From NCBI RefSeq assembly GCF_015693305.1, contig NZ_CP065138.1, positions 992,001-1,056,000 of the forward strand: 64,000 bases of DNA, written 5' to 3'. The notes beneath the pieces are model-generated. The model was given only the letters and a program-made list of their open reading frames with translations. It made no database searches and was not told where the DNA came from. The translations under genes and the position numbers were made by a program. The DNA comes from Sphingobium sp. Cam5-1 (GTDB lineage Bacteria > Pseudomonadota > Alphaproteobacteria > Sphingomonadales > Sphingomonadaceae). Below, piece by piece: positions 27,012 through 36,324 of this stretch (positions are counted from its first letter, which is position 1; every line of letters starts with the position of its first letter).

Positions 27012-27994
27012 TCCCGCCCGCTTCCGCTCCCGCCTTTCTTTCAGCTGCTGGGTGGGGGCATGCCGCTATCGTCCCGCTGGCGGGTGATGCGTCGTTCCGC
27101 CGCTACTTTCGCGTGGTCGATGGCGCGCGCCGTGCAGTGCTGATGGACGCTCCGCCGCCACATGAGGACCCGCGTCCTTTCATCGCCATAGCCGAACATC
27201 TGACGGGACAGGGTTTTGCTGCCCCGGCGATCCTTGCCCGCGATCTGGAGCAAGGTCTGGTGCTCATCGAGGATTTCGGCGACTTGCGGGTCAAGGAACA
27301 TCTGGACGATGTCCCCGCCGACGAGGAAGGCGTTTATAGCCGCGCAGTCGAACTGCTCGCTGATCTTCATCGCCAGCCTGCCGCCGATCTGCCGCCTTAT
27401 GATCGCGCGGTCTATCAACGCGAAGCCGGGCTGCTCACTGAATGGTACTGCCCCGCGATCGGCCTTTCCGTGGATGCGGACGCTTATACCCGCGCCTGGG
27501 ATGCCGTGCTGCCGATCGTGGAGCAATCCGCCAGCCCCACGGTCACAGTGCTGCGCGATTATCATGCCGAAAATATCATGCTGATCGATCGGCCCGAAGC
27601 GCGCGGGCTGGGCCTGCTCGACTTTCAGGACGCTCTGGCCGGGCATCCCGCTTATGATCTCGTGTCGCTGCTTCAGGACGCGCGGCGCGATGTGCCGCCG
27701 GAGGTGGAGGCCGCGATGATCGGCCACTATCAGGCAATCGCAAATCCCCCGGCCGACTTCGATGCTGCCTATGCCGTGCTGGGCGCGCAGCGGAATGCAA
27801 AGATCATCGGCATCTTCACGCGGCTTTGGAAGCGGGACGGAAAGCCGCGCTACCTGTCATTCCTGCCGCGCATGTGGGACTTGCTGGAACGCGATCTGGC
27901 GCACCCCGCGCTCGCGCCGGTAGCGGACTGGTTCGCCGCCAACATCCCGGCGGAAAAGCGCCATCTCGCGCTTCAGGATAACGCCCCCGCATGA
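27008..27994 (+). CDS. amgK: N-acetylmuramate/N-acetylglucosamine kinase (aminoglycoside phosphotransferase fold)
   Basis: A 328-residue kinase-fold protein starting at an ATG that overlaps the tsaE stop (ATGA); an ATG at 26996 is also possible. Motifs include GDASFRRYFR at the N terminus, the catalytic loop LRDYHAENIM and the metal-binding LLDFQDAL. AmgK phosphorylates MurNAc and GlcNAc at C1 in a peptidoglycan recycling bypass that ends in UDP-MurNAc, and confers intrinsic fosfomycin tolerance in organisms that have it. The adjacent murU supplies the next step, which is the strongest support for this assignment. Confidence 0.88.
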   Translation: MIPPASAPAFLSAAGWGHAAIVPLAGDASFRRYFRVVDGARRAVLMDAPPPHEDPRPFIAIAEHLTGQGFAAPAILARDLEQGLVLIEDFGDLRVKEHLDDVPADEEGVYSRAVELLADLHRQPAADLPPYDRAVYQREAGLLTEWYCPAIGLSVDADAYTRAWDAVLPIVEQSASPTVTVLRDYHAENIMLIDRPEARGLGLLDFQDALAGHPAYDLVSLLQDARRDVPPEVEAAMIGHYQAIANPPADFDAAYAVLGAQRNAKIIGIFTRLWKRDGKPRYLSFLPRMWDLLERDLAHPALAPVADWFAANIPAEKRHLALQDNAPA

Positions 27995-28701
27995 TCGACA
28001 CGGCAATGCTGATGGCGGCTGGCCTTGGCAAACGGATGCGCCCGCTCACCGCCACGCGCCCAAAGCCGCTGGTCAAGGTGGCCGGCAAGCCGCTGATGGA
28101 CCATGCGCTGGACCGGCTTTCCGCTGGCGGCATCCGCAAGGTGGTGGTCAATGTCCATTACCTCGCCGACACGGTCGAGGCGCATCTCAATGCCCATTCG
28201 AACGGCATGCAGGTACTGATTTCGGACGAGCGTACCAAGCTGCTGGAAACGGGCGGGGGCTTGATCCATGCGCGTTCGCTGCTGGGGAACAAACCCTTCT
28301 TCTGCGCGAACAGCGACAATCTTTGGATTGACGGGCCGCAGGAAACGCTGAGCATGATGCAGCGCCTGTGGGACCCCGATCGCATGGACGCGCTGCTGCT
28401 GCTGGTGCCACTCGCCCGCGCCCATTGTCATACGGGACCGGGCGACTTCCACATGGACGCCTCTGGTCGGTTGAGCCGCCGCAAGACGAGCCATGTCGCA
28501 CCCTTTGTCTTTACCGGCGTGCAGATCCTTTCGCCCAGCCTGCTCGTCGATCCGCCGTCGGATGTATTTTCGACCAATATCTTCTGGAACCGCGCTATCG
28601 AAGCGGGGCGCCTCTACGGCGTTTCGCATCAGGGTCTCTGGTTCGACGTCGGCACACCGCGCGCCATTCCTTTTGTGGAATCGATGCTCGCCTATGGGTG
28701 A
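27991..28701 (+). CDS. murU: N-acetylmuramate-1-phosphate uridylyltransferase
   Basis: A 236-residue nucleotidyltransferase (NTP_transferase fold) converting MurNAc-1-P and UTP to UDP-MurNAc. The signature AAGLGKRMRPLTATRPKPLVKV runs from residue 9, with CANSDNLW as the metal-binding region and GLWFDVGTP near the end. The start overlaps the amgK stop (ATGA at 27991-27994), so the two are translated together. Its 3' end overlaps addB by 8 bases. Confidence 0.9.
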   Translation: MIDTAMLMAAGLGKRMRPLTATRPKPLVKVAGKPLMDHALDRLSAGGIRKVVVNVHYLADTVEAHLNAHSNGMQVLISDERTKLLETGGGLIHARSLLGNKPFFCANSDNLWIDGPQETLSMMQRLWDPDRMDALLLLVPLARAHCHTGPGDFHMDASGRLSRRKTSHVAPFVFTGVQILSPSLLVDPPSDVFSTNIFWNRAIEAGRLYGVSHQGLWFDVGTPRAIPFVESMLAYG

Positions 28702-31669
28702 CCGCACCCGGCCAGCCTTGTTCAATATCCCCGCGCACCGCGCCTTTTCCGACGCCTTGGCAGCGGGCATAGTCGCGCAGCATGGCGGCGATCTCATGGC
28801 GCTGGCGCAGGGCATGATCCTGCTGCCCACCAATCGCGCGATCCGCGCCGTCAGCGACGCTTTCGTCCGTCGGTCAGGCGGAGGCCTGCTTCTTCCCCGA
28901 TTGGTCGCGATCGGCGATCCCGATCTTGGCGAACAGGCGGGCGGCGCGCTTGATCCTCTTGCGGAGGGAGAGGCCATTCCCCCGGCCATCGCGCCCATGC
29001 GCCGCCAGATGATCTTGGCCCGCATGGTTCAGCAGGCATCCGGCCAACCAATGGACGCCGCGCAGGCGATCAAGCTCGGTCAGGCGCTTGGCACAGTGCT
29101 CGACCAGATGCAGGTGGAGCGGGTTCCCATCACCGCGCTTTCCGAACTCACGCTGTCGGATGAACTGTCGGGCCATTGGCAAAGATCGCTCGATCTATTC
29201 TCCATCCTCATTCGCCGCTGGCCCGAGGAATTGGCACGGCTTGGCCTCATTGACCTGGCCGACCGCCGCAATCGCCTGTTCGATCGTCTCGCCACACGTT
29301 GGGCCTCAGAGCCGCCGTCCGGTTTCGTCATCGCCGCTGGCATAGCCACGACCGCTCCGGCGGTTGCGGGTCTGCTTCGAAGGATTGCCGTTCTGCCACG
29401 CGGCAGCGTCGTTTTCGCTGGCCTCGACCATGAAATGGACGAAGCCGCATGGGACGCCATCGGTCCCTTCGCGCCGGACCCTATCACCGGCCGCGCACCA
29501 CCCGCCCATGAAACCCATCCCCAATATGCCCTCAAGCGGTTGCTCAACGGAATGAGCGCCACCCGCGATGACGTGGCACTTTGGCGCTGGGGCAGCGAGC
29601 ATGATGCACGCGCCGTCCGCAGCCGCAACATCTCCAACGCGATGCTCCCCCCGCGCCTGACCAGCCGTTGGCGCGATCTGAAAACCGCCGACCGCTCTCT
29701 CACAGGGGTAGAGGCGCTTGAGGTGGCAACGCCGGGTGAGGAAGCGCAGGCGATCGCGATCGCCCTACGTGAGGCGGTGGAAACGCAGGGCCGCACCGCC
29801 GCGCTGGTTACGCCCGACCGCCAGCTTGCCACGCGCGTGTCGGCGCATCTCACGCGATGGGGGATCGCGGCCGATGATTCCGCTGGTCTGCCCCTGTCTC
29901 GCCTGCCGCCCGGCACCTTGCTCATTGCGCTCGCCCAGGCGGTGGCAGAACGCTTCGCGCCCGTCGCGCTGCTGACCCTGCTCAAACATCCGCTGGTCAT
30001 GCGCGGTGAAGGGCGGCTTCCTTGGCTGGAGGGTGTGCGTGATCTTGATCTATTACTACGCGGCCCGCGTCCTCCTGCGGGCCTTCAAGGGATCGATCTG
30101 CTCCTGACCGAACGCGAAGGAGAGGATCGCCAGCAGGCGCTGCGAACCCAGACACGGCAATGGTGGTCGCAGGCGCGCGCGCTGCTCGAACCGCTGGAGC
30201 AAGCCTGCGCAGCCGCCCCGACCTTCGCCGCGCAACTGGCGGCCCTCCGCGAACAAGCCGGAGCATTGACCGGCGATGCCATATGGTCAGGTGTCCAGGG
30301 CCACGCCGCCGCCGATCTGTTCGCGGAGTTGGAACAGGCGGCCCCCGAAGGCCCTCAACAGTCTGACATCCGCTCCCTCCCGACTCTGCTGGACCATATA
30401 CTAGGCGGCGTTTCAGTGCGCCCGGTTCAGGGCGGCCATCCGCGCATCGCCATATTGGGTCTGATCGAGGCCCAGTTGGTTCAGGCCGACCTCATGATCC
30501 TTGGCGGCCTTAACGAAGGCACATGGCCCGGCCTGCCGTCACCCGATCCCTGGCTTGCTCCACGCATCCGAAGGGAACTCGGTCTTCCGGGCCTCGAAAC
30601 CCGCATCGGCCGCGCCGCGCATGACTTTGCCAGCGCATTGGGCGCTCCCCACGTCCTTATCACCCGCGCCAGAAGGGGATCGGGCGGCCCCGCCATAGCC
30701 TCCCGCTTCTGGTTGCGCCTCAAGGCCATGGCGGGTCCACAATGGAAGAGCGCGGATCGTTACGCCGCGCTGGCGCAGGCACTCGACCGCCCAGCGCGGC
30801 ACCAGCCCAGCCGCCGTCCCGCGCCAGTGCCACCCGCCTCCGTCCGCCCGAAACTGATCCCCGTCACCGATGTGGACCGCCTAAAGGCTGACCCTTTCGC
30901 CTTCTACGCCAAGCGGATATTGCGCCTCAATCGCCTCGACCCGGTCGATGCCGACGCTGGCCCCGCATGGCGCGGTACAGCTGTCCATGAAATACTCCAG
31001 CATTGGGCGGAGGCCGGACGGCGCGATCCCGCCGATCTGGAAGCCCGCGCCCGCGCGATGTTCGACCGGCCCGATGTGCACCCGTTGCTGAAAGCGCTCT
31101 GGCAACCACGTTTGATCGAGGCCATCCGCTGGATTGCTGCCGAGGTGACCGCCGATCAGGCAGCAGGCCGCTCCATCCTGGCGGTGGAGACGGACGGCCG
31201 TGCGGAGATCGCTGGCGTGACCCTTACCGGCAAGGCTGACCGCATCGATCGGATGCCGGACGGATCGCTAGCCATAGTCGATTACAAGACCGGCAAACCA
31301 CCCAGCGCCAAGCAGGTCAAGGCAGGCTATTCCCTCCAATTGGGGCTACTAGGCCTCATCGCCGAACAGGGTGGCTTCCCGGCCATCGGCGGCGCCAGCA
31401 CCGCAGGATGCTTCGAATATTGGTCCCTGGCCAAGAAGAACGACGCCTTCGGCTATCGCGAAAGCCCGGTCGATCCGATGGGCAAGCGCGACAAGATCGT
31501 GACCTCGTCTTTCACCGCGCTCGTCCACGAATGGTTCGAGAAAATCGCCGGGGATTATCTGACGGGTAATGCTCCCTTCGACGCGCAAGTAAATCCCGAA
31601 GTCGCAAACTATGGCGACTATGACCAGCTGATGCGGCTGGAGGAATGGTATGGCCGCGACGATGTCTAG
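28694..31669 (+). CDS. addB: Double-strand break repair protein AddB
   Basis: A 991-residue subunit of the AddAB helicase-nuclease that processes double-strand breaks for RecA recombination. The N-terminal two-thirds is the degenerate helicase-like part with LLPTNRAIRAV. The C-terminal part is the RecB-like nuclease (GTAVHEILQHW, then IVDYKTGKPPSAKQV as the catalytic D-x-K motif). ATG at 28694 overlaps the murU stop. The longer frame upstream (from 28493) runs over murU and is rejected. The 3' end overlaps addA by 20 bases. Confidence 0.94.
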   Translation: MGDRTRPALFNIPAHRAFSDALAAGIVAQHGGDLMALAQGMILLPTNRAIRAVSDAFVRRSGGGLLLPRLVAIGDPDLGEQAGGALDPLAEGEAIPPAIAPMRRQMILARMVQQASGQPMDAAQAIKLGQALGTVLDQMQVERVPITALSELTLSDELSGHWQRSLDLFSILIRRWPEELARLGLIDLADRRNRLFDRLATRWASEPPSGFVIAAGIATTAPAVAGLLRRIAVLPRGSVVFAGLDHEMDEAAWDAIGPFAPDPITGRAPPAHETHPQYALKRLLNGMSATRDDVALWRWGSEHDARAVRSRNISNAMLPPRLTSRWRDLKTADRSLTGVEALEVATPGEEAQAIAIALREAVETQGRTAALVTPDRQLATRVSAHLTRWGIAADDSAGLPLSRLPPGTLLIALAQAVAERFAPVALLTLLKHPLVMRGEGRLPWLEGVRDLDLLLRGPRPPAGLQGIDLLLTEREGEDRQQALRTQTRQWWSQARALLEPLEQACAAAPTFAAQLAALREQAGALTGDAIWSGVQGHAAADLFAELEQAAPEGPQQSDIRSLPTLLDHILGGVSVRPVQGGHPRIAILGLIEAQLVQADLMILGGLNEGTWPGLPSPDPWLAPRIRRELGLPGLETRIGRAAHDFASALGAPHVLITRARRGSGGPAIASRFWLRLKAMAGPQWKSADRYAALAQALDRPARHQPSRRPAPVPPASVRPKLIPVTDVDRLKADPFAFYAKRILRLNRLDPVDADAGPAWRGTAVHEILQHWAEAGRRDPADLEARARAMFDRPDVHPLLKALWQPRLIEAIRWIAAEVTADQAAGRSILAVETDGRAEIAGVTLTGKADRIDRMPDGSLAIVDYKTGKPPSAKQVKAGYSLQLGLLGLIAEQGGFPAIGGASTAGCFEYWSLAKKNDAFGYRESPVDPMGKRDKIVTSSFTALVHEWFEKIAGDYLTGNAPFDAQVNPEVANYGDYDQLMRLEEWYGRDDV

Positions 31670-34600
31670 AAAGACCTCGGCCCTTCAACCCCTCGCGGGA
31701 TCGCAGGCGCGCGCTGCGTCGCCTGACGCCCATGTGTGGCTGTCGGCTTCGGCGGGCACTGGCAAGACGCATGTGCTGACCGCTCGCGTGTTCCGCCTGC
31801 TGTTACAGGGCGTGCGGCCCGAAAATATCCTGTGCCTCACCTTCACCAAAGCAGGCGCGGCGGAAATGGCTGACCGCATCCATGATCGCCTCGCCGCCTG
31901 GGTCCAGATGGAGGAAGGCGAACTGTTCGAGGATCTGGAGGCGCTGCACGAGGATAGCGGGCCGGAAGCCCGCGACCGCGCCCGCCGCCTCTTTGCCGAG
32001 GTGCTGGAATCCACCGGCGGCGGCCTTCGCATCCAGACCATCCACGGCTTTTGCCAGCAACTGCTGACCGCTTTCCCGCTGGAAGCCGATCTGCCCCCCG
32101 GCTTCCGCCCGCTCGACCAGCGCGAGCAGGCCGCGCTCGCCCGCCAGACCCTGGCCGATCTTGCCGTCCGCGCGCAGGATCAGGGCGACGACCGGCTCAT
32201 GGAAGCGCTTCAGGCGATCAGCCTACGTCTGGGGGAGGGGGGCGCCGAACAATTCCTCCTGCGCTGCGCCGCAAATCTTCCCGCGCTGGAGCAATTGCCT
32301 GAAGACATCGCCGCCTCGCTCTATCGCGAACTCGGCCTTCCCGAAGGTGACGTCGTCGCTCACCTCGCCAGCCAGTGCGACGACGCACAGTTCGACATGC
32401 GAACCCTCGCCTGGATTGCTCAGGCCAATGCCGATTGGGGCACCAGCCGCGCCCTGGAGCGCTGTGACCGAATAGCCCGGTGGAGGGCTCTAAATCCCCG
32501 CGACCGCGCGGAGGCTTTGAACGATCTGCACGCCGCTTGGGCGAAGAAGGACGGCGACCTCATCTCGACCAAGGGCTGGGTTCCCCCAGTCGATGGCTAT
32601 GGAGAGGCCAGCGCGCGCCTCCACTCCCGTTGCGCCGAGCTTCTTAACCTCAAGGCGCTCGCCGCCTATGCGGACCTGCTCGCCGAAGGGCTGCATGCAG
32701 GCCGCGCTTATGCCCGCGCCTATCAAGAAGCGAAGCAGCTCGCCGGTGCCGTGGATTTCAACGACCTCATCGCCCGCACCGCCGATCTTCTGTCCCAACC
32801 CGGCATCGCCGACTGGATTCGCTACAAGCTCGATCAGCGTATCGACCACATCATGGTCGATGAAGCGCAGGACACGAACGTCAGCCAGTGGCAGATTGTC
32901 GGCGCGCTCGCGGCCGAATTTTTCGCAGGGGAGGGCGCCAAGGGTGATCGCGTCCGCACCATCTTCACCGTCGGCGACTTCAAGCAGGCGATCTTCGGCT
33001 TCCAGGGCACCAGCCCTCAGGCGTTCGCGGCTGCGCAGATAGCTTTCCAGCGCCATGCGGAAGATGCCGACCATATCTTCCACGACCTGTCGCTCGAACG
33101 CAGCTTCCGTTCCACGCCCGCCGTGCTCGATGTCGTAGACCAAACGATCGCGACCTTGAGCGCCGAGCGACTGGGCCTGCTCTCCGGAAATGTCCAGCAT
33201 ATCAGCGCCAACCGCTTCCCCGGCGAAGTCCTGCTGTGGAAACCCACGATCGCTGGCCTGTCAGAAGACGCAGAAGGCGAGGAGGATTGGGCCGCCGATC
33301 AGGAGCGCCTGCTCGCCCAGAATATCGCGCGGCAAATCCGCCAGTGGATCGATGACGGCATGATGCTCGAAAGCCGTGGCCGCCCTGTCACGGCAGGCGA
33401 CATCATGATCCTCGTCCGCCGTCGCAGCGAACTAGCCCGCCTGATCGTCGCCCGCCTCTATGAGGAAGGCGTCGCCGTCGCAGGCATCGACCGCCTCCGC
33501 CTCAATGCACCGCTTGCCGTGCGCGACCTCCTTGCCGCGCTCCGTTTCGCGGTGCAGCCGGAGGATGATCTCAACCTCGCCTCGCTGCTGGTATCGCCGC
33601 TGATTGGCTGGTCGCAGGATGACCTCATGGCCCGCGCCATGAACCGCCGCGTTGGACTCTGGCAGCATCTCACCCGCACCCAGAACGATGAGCTGCTCGC
33701 CCCTCTTCGCGCCCTGCTGAACCGCGCGGACCTGACCACGCCCTATCGCTATCTCGAATCGATCCTGTCCGGCCCGATGGAGGGGCGCCGCCGCCTCATC
33801 GAACGGCTCGGCATCGAAGCCGCCGATCCGATCGAGGAACTGCTCAACGCCGCCCTTGCCTTCGAGACGGACGATCACCCCTCCTTGCAGCGTTTCGTGG
33901 ACTGGTTCGACCGGGGTGAGGTGGAGATAGTCCGCGATGCCGCCGCGCAGGGGGATTCGCTCCGACTTCTTACCGTACACGGCGCAAAGGGTTTGCAGGC
34001 GCCTGTCGTCATCTTGGCCGACGCCTGCCTCGATCCCGATGCCGGGACGCGCAGCGATTCCCTCGAATGGAACGGCCTGCCCATTCTCGCCCCCCGAAAG
34101 TCCGAGCGTCTGGGTCCCATCGGGCAAGTTCTGGAGGAAGCCCGCGCCGCCGAGCGAGAGGAGCATTGGCGGTTGCTATACGTCGCGCTGACCCGTGCCG
34201 AGGAAAGGCTGGTCGTCACCGGCTCGCTAGGCCCCCGCGCCCGCGGCATGCCACAACCCGAAAGCTGGTTCACGGCGGTCGAGAACGCCCTGATCGCCCT
34301 TGGCGCGGAATGGGAGGACGATCATTTGTGGGGCGCGCGGCGGCGTTGGCTGGGCGCGGAAACCCTGCCTCCGCGTGCCCTGCAAAAGGCCGCTGCCGTT
34401 GAAGCGGCGTCGCATGCGGAACCCGACTGGCTGCGTCAGCCCGCGCCAGAGGAAGCACGCCCACCCCGACCCCTCGCGCCCTCGGCCCCGGTGGAGGATG
34501 ACGTGCCCTATCCCCCGCCCACGCCTGCCATGCGGGCGGCGAGCGAGCGCGGGCGCTGGCTGCACGCCTTGTTTGAACGGTTGCCGGATGTTTCGCCCGA

Positions 34601-35090
34601 GCAACGCCGCGAACGCGCGGATCGCTGGCTCGAACAACAGGGCGCGGCGGACGCGTCATTGCGCCATGACGTCATCGCGCAGGCTCTTCGCGTAATCGAG
34701 GACAGCGACTTCGCTGCGCTCTTCGCGCCCGGCGCCCTTGCCGAGGCGCCCGTCGCTGCTGTGGTCGGCGACATGGTGGTCTCCGGCACCGTGGATCGGC
34801 TATGCATCGGCCCCGATCGCGTGCAGGTCGTTGATTTCAAGACGGGCCGCATAGCGCCGCTCAGCGTGGAGGAAGTCCCCGCCGCCCATGTCCGCCAGAT
34901 GGCAGCCTACGCCGCCGCGCTTCAGGTCATCTTCCCCGACCGGCGGATAGAAGCCGCGCTGCTCTACACCAGCGCCCCGCGCCTCATAACGCTTCCGCAC
35001 GATCTTCTCGCGGCGCACAAGCCGGGCTTTCCCCCCGCGCAGGAGAATTTGCCGCTTTCACCCGTTGAGACGGACGCGTCACCGTCCTAG
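31650..35090 (+). CDS. addA: Double-strand break repair helicase-nuclease AddA
   Basis: A 1146-residue UvrD/RecB-type helicase with nuclease domain. Walker A is SASAGTGKTHVL near residues 32-43; helicase motifs include FTKAGAAEM (Ia), VDEAQDTN (II), VGDFKQAIFGFQG (III), LTVHGAKGLQAPVVI (V) and YVALTRAEERL (VI). The nuclease motif is VVDFKTGR near the C terminus. GGAGGA inside addB lies 5 bases before the ATG at 31650. It partners AddB, encoded immediately upstream. Confidence 0.95.
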   Translation: MAATMSRKTSALQPLAGSQARAASPDAHVWLSASAGTGKTHVLTARVFRLLLQGVRPENILCLTFTKAGAAEMADRIHDRLAAWVQMEEGELFEDLEALHEDSGPEARDRARRLFAEVLESTGGGLRIQTIHGFCQQLLTAFPLEADLPPGFRPLDQREQAALARQTLADLAVRAQDQGDDRLMEALQAISLRLGEGGAEQFLLRCAANLPALEQLPEDIAASLYRELGLPEGDVVAHLASQCDDAQFDMRTLAWIAQANADWGTSRALERCDRIARWRALNPRDRAEALNDLHAAWAKKDGDLISTKGWVPPVDGYGEASARLHSRCAELLNLKALAAYADLLAEGLHAGRAYARAYQEAKQLAGAVDFNDLIARTADLLSQPGIADWIRYKLDQRIDHIMVDEAQDTNVSQWQIVGALAAEFFAGEGAKGDRVRTIFTVGDFKQAIFGFQGTSPQAFAAAQIAFQRHAEDADHIFHDLSLERSFRSTPAVLDVVDQTIATLSAERLGLLSGNVQHISANRFPGEVLLWKPTIAGLSEDAEGEEDWAADQERLLAQNIARQIRQWIDDGMMLESRGRPVTAGDIMILVRRRSELARLIVARLYEEGVAVAGIDRLRLNAPLAVRDLLAALRFAVQPEDDLNLASLLVSPLIGWSQDDLMARAMNRRVGLWQHLTRTQNDELLAPLRALLNRADLTTPYRYLESILSGPMEGRRRLIERLGIEAADPIEELLNAALAFETDDHPSLQRFVDWFDRGEVEIVRDAAAQGDSLRLLTVHGAKGLQAPVVILADACLDPDAGTRSDSLEWNGLPILAPRKSERLGPIGQVLEEARAAEREEHWRLLYVALTRAEERLVVTGSLGPRARGMPQPESWFTAVENALIALGAEWEDDHLWGARRRWLGAETLPPRALQKAAAVEAASHAEPDWLRQPAPEEARPPRPLAPSAPVEDDVPYPPPTPAMRAASERGRWLHALFERLPDVSPEQRRERADRWLEQQGAADASLRHDVIAQALRVIEDSDFAALFAPGALAEAPVAAVVGDMVVSGTVDRLCIGPDRVQVVDFKTGRIAPLSVEEVPAAHVRQMAAYAAALQVIFPDRRIEAALLYTSAPRLITLPHDLLAAHKPGFPPAQENLPLSPVETDASPS

Positions 35091-35120
35091 ATATCCGCCC
35101 AACTGAAGGAGAAATATAAC

Positions 35121-35441
35121 ATGGCTACCAAGGCAGTCACCGACACCAGCTTCCAGGCGGACGTGATCGACGCAGACAAGCCCGTGCTTGTCGATTTCTG
35201 GGCGGAATGGTGCGGCCCCTGCAAGATGATTGGCCCGGCCCTGGAAGAAATCTCCGAGGAGCTGGCGGACCAGGTCATCATCGCCAAGATCAACATCGAC
35301 GAAAATCCCGATGCACCCGGCAAATATGGCGTGCGCGGCATCCCGACGATGATCCTGTTCAAAAATGGCGAAGCAGCCGCCACGAAAGTCGGCGCTGCTC
35401 CCAAGAGCGCGCTAAAAGGCTGGATCGAAAGCGTTCTCTGA
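35121..35441 (+). CDS. trxA: Thioredoxin
   Basis: A 106-residue thioredoxin with the WCGPC active site (Cys31, Cys34), the conserved VDFWAEW strand, and the cis-proline segment RGIPTM. It is a general cytoplasmic disulfide reductant. AAGGAG precedes the ATG. It lies 30 bases after addA; a separate promoter may sit inside addA because thioredoxin is normally made in much larger amounts than AddAB. Confidence 0.97.
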   Translation: MATKAVTDTSFQADVIDADKPVLVDFWAEWCGPCKMIGPALEEISEELADQVIIAKINIDENPDAPGKYGVRGIPTMILFKNGEAAATKVGAAPKSALKGWIESVL

Positions 35442-35453
35442 TTAATTCCTACT

Positions 35454-35477
35454 CCCTCTCCCCTTCAGGGGAGAGGG
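35454..35477. terminator. Bidirectional terminator-like hairpin after trxA
   Basis: Perfect 10-bp stem CCCTCTCCCC / GGGGAGAGGG with a TTCA loop, between the convergent ends of trxA and the inositol monophosphatase gene. Nearby CCGGGGAGAGGGG resembles the repeats around hslU, so it may belong to the same dispersed family. Confidence 0.6.
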
Positions 35478-35526
35478 CCGGGGAGAGGGGAACGCGCAAC
35501 GTCGCCATCGAAACAGTCCCCAAGCC

Positions 35527-36324
35527 TCAACGAAACAACACCTCCGCCGCCGCCTCCCACAACCGCGGCGACGAAGCCCCCAACAACCCACGCCGCAAAT
35601 CGCCCACCACATAAGGCGACCCATCCAACCGCTGACAACACCCGCCAGCCTCATTCAGAAACAGCGTCCCGGCGGCATGGTCCCACGGCAATGTCCGCGC
35701 AAAGACCGAAACATCATTCTGCCCCAGCACTAGCCGGGGATATTGCTCCGCCGCACAGCGCGGGATGTCCACAAGCGTAAACACCCCTTCCGCCCGCCGT
35801 TGAATATCGGCTCGCTCGTCCGGCGTCATGAAATAAACCGCCAGCGCCGCTATCGGCAACGGATCACCGCTCTCCCGTGCCTGGACCTGCTGGCCATCGA
35901 TATAACTGCCAGCACCTAGCGTGGCGTGACACAAACGCCCGGTAAGCGGGTCCAATATCCATCCCGCCAATGTCGTACCGGCATCCGCTAACGCGATCAT
36001 GATGCCGAAAGGCGGGCGCCCAGCGGCGAAATTACCTGTCCCGTCGATAGGGTCGATGATCCAGTTGAGCCCGTCGCCGGCCCGATCCAATATCGCCGGG
36101 TCCGCCTCACAGGCTTCCTCACCGATGATGCCTGCCTCGGGCAAAATGCGGCTCAGCCCTTCGGCCAGTCTGATCTCGCTTTCCTTGTCGGCAACGGTGA
36201 CGAAGTCATCGATGGCCTTCTCGCTGATCTCGTCGGCGCGCAAATTCTGGAAGCGCGGCATCACGATGTCCCGCGCTACCTCCCGCATTAATGCGACGAC
36301 ATCATCATTCAGCTCAATCGGCAT
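35527..36324 (-). CDS. Inositol monophosphatase family phosphatase
   Basis: A 265-residue Mg2+-dependent phosphatase. Metal-binding motifs are IIGEEA, DPIDGTGNF and PWDHAAG in family order. Members act on inositol-1-phosphate, on histidinol phosphate (HisN type) or on PAP (CysQ type); the sequence alone does not settle which. The ATG overlaps the argJ stop (TGATG), so it is translated with arginine biosynthesis. An amino-acid-pathway role such as HisN is a reasonable but unproven inference. Confidence 0.88.
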   Translation of the reverse strand: MPIELNDDVVALMREVARDIVMPRFQNLRADEISEKAIDDFVTVADKESEIRLAEGLSRILPEAGIIGEEACEADPAILDRAGDGLNWIIDPIDGTGNFAAGRPPFGIMIALADAGTTLAGWILDPLTGRLCHATLGAGSYIDGQQVQARESGDPLPIAALAVYFMTPDERADIQRRAEGVFTLVDIPRCAAEQYPRLVLGQNDVSVFARTLPWDHAAGTLFLNEAGGCCQRLDGSPYVVGDLRRGLLGASSPRLWEAAAEVLFR

